Of a DNA stretch of 18,548 nucleotides, positions 1 through 7,019 are shown one piece after another. The DNA comes from Pseudoneurospora amorphoporcata (lineage: Eukaryota > Ascomycota > Sordariomycetes > Sordariales > Sordariaceae), in the NCBI GenBank assembly GCA_033297205.1, contig MU859425.1, positions 1 through 18,548 on the forward strand, read 5' to 3'. The notes beneath the pieces are model-generated. The model saw only the letters and a list, made by a program, of their open reading frames with translations. It was not told the DNA's origin and searched no databases. The position numbers and the translations under genes were made by a program. Numbering within the stretch: the first letter of the stretch is position 1; each line of letters starts with the position of its first letter.

Positions 1-93
1 TTCCAAGCCAGAATTCCATGCTCCACCACTGCCAAGCACGAGGCTGTTCCGAAAACTGAAGTTGGGGAGGGTGGCTACTACACCCCAAAGCAA
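1..93. other. Unassigned flank left of the A/B homology
   Basis: Element A matches the gag region of element B only from about position 94 (A 94 corresponds to B 9199). The first 93 bases have no counterpart in B, where 9146-9198 is a different sequence. The minus-strand frame of the Cys/His domain stays open across this stretch to the window edge. It could be a diverged A-specific segment or the edge of another insertion; I cannot tell which. Confidence 0.4.
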
Positions 94-1788
94 TAGTCGG
101 GCCGCGAGTCTTTTAGGGGATAGCCACTCGTCCTGTTTTCCGAATAGTCGTAAGCTGAACGCGAACTATTCGTTAGTAACGATGGTGTCTTGAGGGTTGC
201 CTCGGCTGTAAGTGCGGGTGATTGGTTTAGGTTGTTTACGCGTGTCTAGTCTCCTGGTAGGCCAGAAGCGGTTGTCCCGTTTCTTCCCGTAATGCTCGTG
301 GCACCCATCGGTGATGCATTGAAACCACGGTATCCGATAGTGTGCGAAGTGTAGGAGGTGCATTTGGGCTGTGTCTCCTTTGATTGGCTGGTAGGCCCTT
401 ATCGTTCTGGGCAGCTCTTCCTAATCCTTGGTGCTTTTCCCCTCAATGACGACTGCTCGCTTTTCCCAAAAGTCGTCCTACTTCTTGTTTTCCTTGCTCT
501 TCCGGCGGTAGTTTTCCAAGGGGTCTATCCAGTAACTAGTAGCTGAGTTGTTGGGTGCGCTGTACTGGTACGGATGGACAAGATCCCGAATGTCGCTTTT
601 TTCAGTCTCAGGCGTCGATAGTGGTATTGTAGATATATAGCTGACTTCTTCCTATGTCGGCGCCCAATAAATCTAGGGGTCCTTTTGATTAGGCCCGTTG
701 GATGTGTCCCATTGTACTTCGAGGTCGTAATTTTAAGCTCGGTTTATAGTATCCTCGAGATTGTCCTGGTCGTAGTCGATGCTAGCGATCTCGATTACCC
801 TCGCCCCTTCTACCGCTACAGCCTCGGATTACTTCCACTTCAATTGCTTAGGGATACGGTAATCCTTTTTTATGTGCCCTTTTTTCCTACAGTTGAAATA
901 CGTGACCTGAGAGAGGTCCCGTTTGCCTTAATTGGCTTGTGTAGCGTCGATTTCTATAGGTCTAGAGTGGGTGGTTCTAGAAATGTGTGTGCCTCAGGTC
1001 CGCTTCTTCTTAGTGTTGTTATTATTGCCGTTGGACCTAAGAGGAACGAAAGTAAACGTCCTGCCTTTCTTTTCTTGCTCTCGCTGGAACTGGCGGTTAT
1101 CGATGCGGATAGCTTTGTCTATATAGGTATTGATGGAATCGGGTCGGTCCTCCTTGTAGAGTTCATCCTTGACTCTGTTCTTGAGGCTGTTGTAAAATAG
1201 TTGCATCAGCCCGTCGTCGTTAATATTATTACAAAGCGCATCCTACTTGAAGAGTACAGCGTAGGCTAAGGCAGACTTAGTTTGTCGAAGATGGGTTAGG
1301 CGTTCTTGAGCCCTCCGAGTCTCATCCTTTTCTCTAAAGACCCTAGAGAGTACTTTAGTAAAGGCGACGTAAGAGTTCAAGACCTTCTTGGTGAAGTCCG
1401 AAGCTTGGTCTCCGTTTTCGTAGTAGTCCTTAAGGATGGGCTCGTACCAAGTAAATGCTTTGTCCGTAAGCCTGGTTCCCGCGTAGGTAACCTTCTTATA
1501 TTTAATAGCAAACTAGTCGTTGTAGAAGTTGAAATAGGTTTGCATCTGGATTAAGAACCCTACGAGGGTGGCCTGCTGGCCATCAAACTCCCTGGGTGCG
1601 GACAACTTAACTCTCTTGCGTTCCTTAGGAGAAGTTCCTTCTCCCGCCTTCGCTTCGGGGCGTCCGGACTCGGCCTGGAGCTGTGCTTCCAACTGGTTAA
1701 TACGGTCCTACATAGCCTTGAGCTGTTGATACACGGCGGTGACGTTCAGGGGTTCGCCCTGAATGGTGGGTCCGGCGGAGGAAGACAT
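94..1788 (-). pseudogene. gag: Gag polyprotein of element A, degraded
   Basis: The start is the ATG at 1788-1786 (Met-Ser-Ser-Ser-Ala-Gly), shared with element B at 11250. A short Gln-rich predicted helix and a Lys/Glu-rich linker are followed by a capsid-like region typical of retrotransposon gag (aromatic-rich, containing YAGTRL, then NSYVAF and SALAYAV), about 1600-1060. A CCHC zinc knuckle follows at 900-859; its first and last Cys have become Tyr while the second Cys and the His remain. A second Cys/His module (C-x4-C-x2-H near 300, followed by KKRDNRFWPTR) lies near the 3' end in the same frame as the start. Stops such as the TAG near 1711 sit at Gln or Trp positions, as expected from RIP. 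Relative to B, A lacks about 400 bp between the two Cys modules. It is non-functional. Confidence 0.82.
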
Positions 1789-1909
1789 GGTGAAGCGAAG
1801 ATACCTTCAGTACACTATCCGAGATAGGCCAAAGGGAGTAGTCAACGTGTGACGAACGGCAGTCTGATCTGCCTAAGTGGGATAGCTGAAGGTAAAGACT
1901 ATTAGTGCT

Positions 1910-1923
1910 GTTCGGTGAAGCCA
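1910..1923 (-). other. Candidate primer-binding site of element A
   Basis: On the minus strand, three T residues after the LTR end, the leader reads TGGCTTCACCGAAC. The initial TGG is what pairs with a tRNA 3' CCA end. The same place in B (11370-11383) reads TAGCTTCACTGAAC, a RIP-type derivative. I do not recognise the matching tRNA, so this is a positional guess. Confidence 0.3.
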
Positions 1924-1926
1924 AAA

Positions 1927-2293
1927 GGTTCACAACAAGTATGGTAGCGTTATACGTATCTCGGTAATAAAGATCAATTGACTACTATCGAACTATCTGA
2001 CAATCTGAGTTCTCCAGTCGTCCCTTTATACTTCATGCCTTGTAGCTGCTTCTTGTGTCTCTATGCCTATGATGATGCTGCTCACTCGTGGTGTTGGCTC
2101 ACCCGTGAGCACTTGCTCACCGTGAGCCCTGGCTCACCAGTGAGCACTGGCTCACTGTGAGCACTATGCATCCTGTGAGCCCGTGCATACTTAGGTGCCT
2201 TTCTTGGTTTCTGAGGGTTACACTGGTTCCTCTGGGCGGGGCTACCAGGTCCTGAAGGCTTGGGCGACCCCTGTATCGCTCAAGTTCGTAACA
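1927..2293 (-). repeat. 5' LTR of element A (367 bp)
   Basis: On the minus strand it starts TGTTACGAAC and ends TTGTTGTGAACC just before the gag leader. About 110 bp at the inner (U5-side) end and about 45 bp at the outer end match B's LTR (2294-2606). The middle (about 2043-2245) is unrelated and carries GCTCAC/GTGAGC palindromes. It abuts B's 3' LTR with no spacer. The exact 3' terminal base is uncertain because the end is not a clean CA. Confidence 0.72.
2097..2162. repeat. Four spaced GCTCAC-n-GTGAGC palindromes in LTR A
   Basis: Four near-perfect dyads lie at 2097-2110 (centre CC), 2115-2127 (centre C), 2132-2145 (centre CA) and 2150-2162 (centre T), with a further GTGAGC half-site near 2174. 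Spacing is about 17-18 bp centre to centre. They lie in the U3-like part of the LTR, where promoter and enhancer sites normally sit. B's LTR keeps one decayed unit near 2486. They could be factor-binding sites or hairpins. Confidence 0.75.
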
Positions 2294-2606
2294 GGTTCAC
2301 AACAAGTATGGTAGCGTTATACGTGTCTCAGTGATAAAGATCAATTGACTACTGTCGAACTATCTAACAATCTAAGTTCTCCCGTAGTTTCTTTATACCT
2401 CCTCGCCCTACTGCGAGATATTTGTCCTCGGATGTTCACGCGGTCGTGAACCCCTATAGAATGTATAATAGCTTACTCTAGTATTGGCTCACCGTAAGCC
2501 TACATACGCCCTTCTAGCCCATACTCGACCTCCTAGGTATTATACTAGTTATTACCAGTGAGTGGTCAGGTCTTAGGCGACCCTAGTGTCGCTTAAGTTC
2601 GTAATA
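2294..2606 (-). repeat. 3' LTR of element B (313 bp)
   Basis: On the minus strand it starts TATTACGAAC (TGTTACGAAC with a CA-to-TA-type change) right after a polypurine tract and ends in the same TTGTTGTGAACC as LTR A. The left 176 bp match B's surviving 5' LTR at 11387-11562 closely, including a GCCCTACTGCGAG stretch absent from LTR A. That pairing makes it B's own 3' LTR. Confidence 0.8.
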
Positions 2607-2610
2607 CGAT

Positions 2611-2624
2611 GCCTCCCCTCCTTA
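2611..2624 (-). other. Polypurine tract of element B
   Basis: On the minus strand the sequence TAAGGAGGGGAGGC ends 4 bases before the start of the 3' LTR at 2606. A purine run here is the plus-strand primer site of LTR retrotransposons, and it fixes both the orientation of B and the LTR boundary. Confidence 0.72.
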
Positions 2625-2704
2625 GCCGACGTCCTCGACGGCTTTGTTAGCTTCGGCGCGTTTGCCCCATTCTTATTTCTCCACCGTTCCTTCTATCATT
2701 CTAG

Positions 2705-2739
2705 ATATAATAAGTTCTTCTCTCTCTATACTCGCTATC
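2705..2739 (+). promoter_or_regulatory. Possible promoter of the antisense ORF
   Basis: An AT-rich TATA-like run (ATATAATAAG, about 2705-2714) is followed by a pyrimidine-rich tract (TTCTTCTCTCTCTATACTCG) directly before the ATG at 2740. CT-rich tracts ahead of the start are common in filamentous-fungal promoters. This is suggestive only, and RIP makes TA-rich runs by itself. Confidence 0.35.
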
Positions 2740-3402
2740 ATGTCCAACCGTATCTCCAAGCGTTCTACTACGTTGTTCGTTCGCCGGCAGGCTTTGCTGA
2801 CCTCTATCGATTTCTTTGGTTTTATAGTTATGCCTTGCCAACGTTGCACCGACCGTAATTTAGTTTGCAAGAAGCTTCTAGGGCACGCGAAGTGCGGCGA
2901 GTGCGTCCGTAGCACTCGTCTTTACGAGGAGATTGACTATAATTCGGAGTGTGGTTTTTCTCGATTCTTCTTGGTTATCGCTTGCTGCCCTATTCTAGTA
3001 ACTCGCATAGCTATAGAGAACGAGAAGTTAAAACGTAAGTAAGCAGCACTTCTTAGAGAGGTACAGGATTATGTCCTCCCATTCCTGCAAATAGCGTAGG
3101 ATCGGATTCTCCGCTTGGTTGAAGTTCAGCGGCGTTAAGAGGAATTAGCGGTGAAAGCTAAAGCTCAGGAGGTGTCTCGTATCGCCATAGCCGAGTTGGA
3201 AGCTTGGGAGGAGGAGGACAGGGCAGTTGGAAGGGAGCCTAAGCCACTTCCTGAGGAGCAGCTAGCGGGAGCGTCTACTTCTTCTGTTGTTGCACCCGTG
3301 GTAGATTGGTCCTTGTTAGACGCATCCGCCTTCTCTTGGCTGGGTAGTCCTTCGCCCCTGGCCGATCTAGGTTCCTCCGGTGGAATTCCTCCAACTTCTT
3401 AG
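2740..3402 (+). pseudogene. Antisense Zn2Cys6-like Cys-cluster protein inside element B, RIP-degraded
   Basis: This plus-strand frame from ATG 2740 (MSNRISKRS) to TAG 3400-3402 is about 220 codons and opposite to gag-pol. Residues about 32-58 show C-x2-C-x6-C-x8-C-x2-C-x6-Y. With Cys in the last place this matches the Zn2Cys6 (GAL4-type) binuclear cluster pattern, and Tyr for Cys is a RIP-type change. The middle is rich in Glu/Lys/Arg/Leu and probably helical. The tail is acidic, then Ser/Pro-rich, with a VDWSLLDASAFSW segment. Three in-frame stops (TAA 3040, TAG near 3097, TAA near 3136) each fit CAA or CAG turned into stop, and the frame resumes each time without an indel, so it was once coding. 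It lies between the polypurine tract and pol, and its last 128 bases overlap the pol 3' end antisense. A basic N-terminus plus Cys cluster suggests nucleic-acid binding; this is inference. Confidence 0.62.
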
Positions 3403-3886
3403 AGCAACTCAATTTCTTGACGGGTTCCCATGTGTTGTCTTCAGGACCAAATCCTTCCTATTTAATAAGGTATTCCAATTTCCCGTCTTCTATTCGTGAA
3501 TCCAAAATTTCTTCTACATCCCATTCTTCTTCCTCATCCTCGATACTGGTCTACGTATTAACTCGTGCATTTTTAGGTGCTAGTTCTAGTAGCGAGATGT
3601 GGAATGAGTGTGATCTTAGTTTCATAGTGTCAGGAATGTCCAATTGATATACCATATCAGAGATTTTCTTCTTGATTTTGAAGGGTCCTACCCGTTGGTC
3701 GTCAAGTTTCTTATTAGGTTTCTTTGTCCTGAGGTTTCTAGTCGACAAAAGGACTTTATCTCCCTCCTTAAAGCGAGGTCCCTCGAGCCTTTTTAGGTTA
3801 AAATACCGGCTTATCTTTTGTCAGACGTATTCTAGCTCTTTCTTGAGTTTCTTGTGCAACATATGCAGTTTTCCAGCCTTGACTGA
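3275..3886 (-). pseudogene. pol: Element B pol, 3' part: integrase C-terminus and chromodomain
   Basis: This is the same frame as the upstream integrase once solo LTR 3887-4354 and one ACTGA copy are removed. It covers the integrase C-terminal domain (the GPFKIKKK and YQLDIPDTM region, then HISLLELAPK), interrupted by a TAG at 3553-3551. A chromodomain follows at about 3525-3385 (W-D-V-E-E-I-L-D-S-R, Y-L-I-K-stop-E-G-F, N-T-W-E-P-V). Its central Trp after the YLIK box is a TAG, a RIP-type loss of an expected methyl-lysine cage aromatic. A Lys/Arg-rich tail ends at TAG 3277-3275. Chromodomains of this class steer integration to marked heterochromatin. The tail overlaps the antisense ORF. Confidence 0.85.
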
Positions 3887-4354
3887 TGTCACACGGACAT
3901 TGCCCACAGTCCAGGGGTTAGGATCGCAAGACTCAACAGAGCCTCAACGCCTAGCATTAGCCTCAAGATGCTTAGTAGCCTCCGGCCACAACACCTACCT
4001 CGGCCGGACCCTCGGCCGGACCCGCGGCCACGGTCATCCCAGAAGCAACCACAGCCAACCAAGCAAGAAGCAGGGCGCCCGGATGAAGAACAGCGCCAAA
4101 AGGAAGATAGAGAATAGATGAAGGCATTTAAGAAGATCCACACGTATACAGACTGCTAGATAAATATCTTAAAGCCTCAGGCGACAAGGCTTGATGCGTA
4201 CCTCAAGTATGTACCGATTCCCTTTGGCATAAGAAGGTCTTGAAGCTCAACCTTCTCCTGGAGGTTGAGAAGATCAACAAGGCTTTCGAGACTAAAGTAG
4301 TTTATTAGCTGAATTGAACTACTATTCCAAGCCCTGAATACAGCCCTTGTCACA
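3887..4354. repeat. Solo LTR, family D copy a (468 bp)
   Basis: It starts TGTCACACGGACAT and ends CCTTGTCACA (TG...CA), flanked by ACTGA at 3882-3886 and 4355-4359. It is inserted in the integrase of B. Cutting out 473 bp joins the two integrase frames exactly. The ends and much of the interior match 4809-5203 and 8428-9140. A conserved inverted repeat (AGTAGTT...AACTACT, 4296-4323) lies near the right end. There is no coding sequence, so it is a solo LTR or small non-autonomous element; orientation is not determined. Confidence 0.88.
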
Positions 4355-4808
4355 ACTGAGGCCTTAGGAACGTTCGTGTCTGGTCCTTCCAAGAGTTCTA
4401 GCTTATACCCGTAGTTTGCGAAGAAAGGTGAGACCTTCGTAGTTTCTATAGGAGAGGTATTGTAGGCCAATTGCGCCGTAGGCAATAGTTCTACCCAGTT
4501 GCTTTGTTCGAAATTGACATAGTTCCTCAGATATTGTTCCACGATCTGGTTAATCCTTTCCGTTTGTCCGTCAGTCTACGGGTGATGTACTGTCGACATT
4601 TTGCTCTTAGTATCGAGCTTAGTTATCAATACTTGCCAGAACTTGGATGCGAACTTAGTATCCCTATCTATAATCTATTTCTTTAGCTAACCGTATACCG
4701 AAGTAACGTTCCGATAGATTATATCTACAAGTTGCTCCGCTGACTATATTTCCTTATAGGGTAGGAAGTAATTCTACTTGGTTAGCCTGTTTACTACCAC
4801 TAGGATAC
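4355..4808 (-). pseudogene. pol: Element B pol: integrase catalytic core, second half
   Basis: This lies between two solo LTRs. The minus-strand frame reads LVVVNRLTK, then the second catalytic Asp in an IIDRDTKF context (near 4655), H-H-P before DGQTERIN with the catalytic Glu (near 4570), then EQYLRNYV, WVELLPTAQLAYN and SPFFANYGYKLE. These are the standard core motifs of a Ty3/gypsy DDE integrase. The block is open from 4542 down to the LTR junction; upstream it has several TAG/TAA at Gln or Trp positions. With the first Asp at about 5250 the DDE triad is intact, unlike the zinc-binding domain. Confidence 0.87.
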
Positions 4809-5203
4809 TGTCACACGGACATTTGCCTACAGTTCTGGGTTAGGGTTTCCAAGGCTAACAGAACCTCAACGCTTGACGTCAGCCTTATAAGTGCCGCTGT
4901 AGCTGCTTCTAAAGCAGCTGCAGCCTACACAAGCATGTAAATAGTACATGGTGGTGAGCCATGACAGCAATCACGTACGACAGTCACAGAGGTCTAACCC
5001 TGTGACATGAGCATCATCATAAGGGCGACCAAACGAAGGCTCGGTGCGTGCCTCAGTACGTACCAAGCCTCTTTGGTATAAGAAGGCCTTGAAGCCTAGC
5101 CTTTGTTTGAAGGTTGAAGGGATCAACAAGGCCTTCGAGACTAAAGTAGTTTATTAGCTGAATTGAACTACTGTTCCAAGCCCAGATTACTGCCCTTGTC
5201 ACA
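4809..5203. repeat. Solo LTR, family D copy b (395 bp)
   Basis: It starts TGTCACACGGACAT and ends CCCTTGTCACA, with an exact GATAC duplication at 4804-4808 and 5204-5208. Removing 400 bp restores the integrase frame. Its centre differs from copies a and c: it carries a near-palindrome (GTAGCTGCTT-CTA-AAGCAGCTGC, about 4890-4920) and an 18-bp stretch at 4990-5007 that is the exact reverse complement of the first 18 bp of solo LTR E at 6774. Confidence 0.88.
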
Positions 5204-6768
5204 GATACTGTTATAAATGACTCCTATCGTGGTATCTGTAGACAATGGTAATTTGGTAATGAAGTCTATAGTTACTGAACTCCACGGTCTTTCTGCAACT
5301 TCCAAAGGTTCTAGAAATCCGTATGGCTTGTATCTTTTAACCCTAGTTTTGCTGTATTGCTCGTAGGCCTGCAATGTTCGAGCCACTGTGTTTTTCATTC
5401 CTAGAAAGTCGTAGTGTTACTATATCCGCGCCATAGTTTTCGTAATACCTATGTATCTTCCTATTTTAGACGTATGTATCTCCATAATAAGAGCTTCGCG
5501 CTGCTCTGACCAAACGTAGGCCTTATCATAGTACCATAGCTTTTCGTTCTAGAGGACGATTCTTTCTTCTAGGCTGTCCTCCTACCTTTGCCGTTCTTCT
5601 TAAGTGGCAACGGTAGTTTGATAACTGGGGTCTTGCAATTTGACTCGGTGGACGGCACAATACTTTACCTACTCCTGTAGGGGATATACGAGCGTTCCGT
5701 TTGGTTATTCTTAGAATAAAGGTGTAGAGACTTCTGCTGTATCTTTTATATAGTCCGATCGACGACTTAAGGCATTAGCTTGGGCGTTCTCTAAACCTTT
5801 TTTATAGTTAATCCTAAAGTTGAATTCTAATAAGAATTCTGCCTATCGTGTCTGGCGGCCGTTGAGCACCTTCGTGGTCGTAAAGTACTGGAGATTGTTA
5901 TAGTCAGTATAAACTTGTACTTCCTCGGTAGTACTACTGAGATAAGGTCTCCACTCTTAAAAGGCTTCGATGATAGCTAGGAGTTCCTTGTCGTGGATGG
6001 GATAGTTGCGTCGGGGTCCTTCTAGCTTTTTGGAAAAGAAAGCTATAGGATACAGTTTCCCTTAGTCGTCGCGTTGTCCTAATTGTCCCCTGATAGCGTA
6101 GTTTAACGTATCGGTCTCAACTTCAAATTGTTTACGTGGGTTAGGAAGTTTTAGTACTAGATCTGCGATGACTGCATTATAGATAGCCTTAAAGGCTTCT
6201 TATTCTTCCTTTCCCTATATAAAAATAGCCTCCTTCTTAGTGAGCTCGTATAGTAGCCTAGCAAGCTTCCTATAATCGCGTATAAATATACGATAGAAGT
6301 TGGTGAATTCTAAGAACCCGCGAACATCGGTTGCATTCTTAGGCTCGGGCTAGTTTCGTACAGCTTCCACTTTGCTTGGTTCTATCCTAACATTATTTTC
6401 TGAGATTAGATACTAAGAAACACAGTTTCTTTTACATAGAATTTACTCTTTTCTATGTTGACCGAAAGGTTCTATTAGTGTAGTACATCTAGCACTTTCT
6501 TCACGTATTCCTTATACTCCGTAAGAGTCTTGGAGTAGATGAGGATGTTATCTAGGTAGCAAATGGCGAATTTGTTGAGGTAGGATCGAATCGCGTAATT
6601 AATGACAAATTGGAATATCGTAAATACATTAGTTAACCCGAAGGGCATAACGAAGTACTCGTAATGTCCGTAGGGTATACGAAATACTATCTTCCATTCA
6701 TCTCCTTCCTTAATTCGGATATAGGCGTAGGCAACGGGTAAATCAAGGCGTGTAAAGTATCATACTCC
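5204..6768 (-). pseudogene. pol: Element B pol: RT palm/thumb, RNase H, integrase N-terminus
   Basis: It begins with the RT motif YFTRLDL after the solo LTR at 6774, then PFGLTN and the catalytic box at 6558-6547, which reads YLDN instead of YLDD. A single-base deletion near 6411-6416 shifts the frame before the FLGYL-type motif; downstream the good frame is offset by one. RNase H follows (AFFSKKL-type and KELLAIIEA-type blocks, then TDYNNLQYF and an ALSRRSDY end, about 6130-5750). The integrase HHCC domain (about 5500-5360) keeps its first His, but the second His and both Cys are Tyr (GRYIG, AYEQYSK). The first catalytic Asp lies in TIDFITKLP near 5250. About 30 of the final codons around 5398-5208 are open. 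Confidence 0.85.
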
Positions 6769-6773
6769 TCCTA

Positions 6774-7019
6774 TGTCACAGGGTTAGACCTATAATGTGC
6801 TATGCTACACTGACCACACATGTGCTATGCCGACCAGTGCCTAGAGCTCTATCTACGCACATATTATCGTTACGTACAGCCTCACGTGCCCGCGCACGGT
6901 CTAGTCTATAGGGCTCTTGCCCATATAGCCAAACCTCCGCGCACACTTCCTCCCCTTCCTCTCCTCATGCAACAACGCATATCTCACTATACCCTATACA
7001 GTGCCTTCGCCCCGTAATA
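6774..7019. repeat. Solo LTR, family E (246 bp)
   Basis: It starts TGTCACAGGGTTAGACCT and ends CCCCGTAATA. It is flanked by TCCTA at 6769-6773 and 7020-7024 and inserted in the RT of B. Removing 251 bp joins the RT frame (I-R-N-stop-L-G to G-V-stop-Y-F-T-R-L-D-L). The terminal TA instead of CA fits a RIP change after insertion. The first nine bases equal the start of element C's LTR (minus strand), but beyond that the two do not clearly align. Confidence 0.82.

Larger units (their letters stand above)
1..2293 (-). mobile_element. Ty3/gypsy element A, 5' part (LTR plus gag), truncated by window edge
   Basis: On the minus strand this reads 5' LTR (2293-1927), short leader, then gag from an ATG at 1788. 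The gag start, leader and LTR inner end closely match element B at 11250 and 11387 onward, so A and B are related. The outer (U3) halves of their LTRs differ strongly, so A is another subfamily rather than the other end of B. A has fewer internal stops in gag than B and its LTR keeps many CpA dinucleotides, so it looks less mutated. Its pol lies beyond the left edge. Confidence 0.8.

Noticed and set aside
1..93. Possible end of another family D LTR (TTCCAAGCC word shared with the D right ends)
   Set aside because: Only about ten bases match, and the expected CCTTGTCACA end with a flanking duplication is missing.
685..1200. 171-codon plus-strand ORF over gag A
   Set aside because: It is the shadow of the minus-strand gag frame, which has the zinc knuckle and a capsid-like pattern; the plus frame shows no domain, only Val/Leu-rich sequence from antisense Lys/Glu-rich codons.
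1910..1923. Assignment of the primer-binding site to a specific tRNA
   Set aside because: The complementary 3' end does not match any tRNA that I can recall with confidence, so only the position is reported.
2097..2162. CRISPR-like or regularly spaced repeat array
   Set aside because: Units are 13-14 bp dyads with 4-5 bp gaps, within an LTR of a eukaryotic retroelement; there are no unique spacers.
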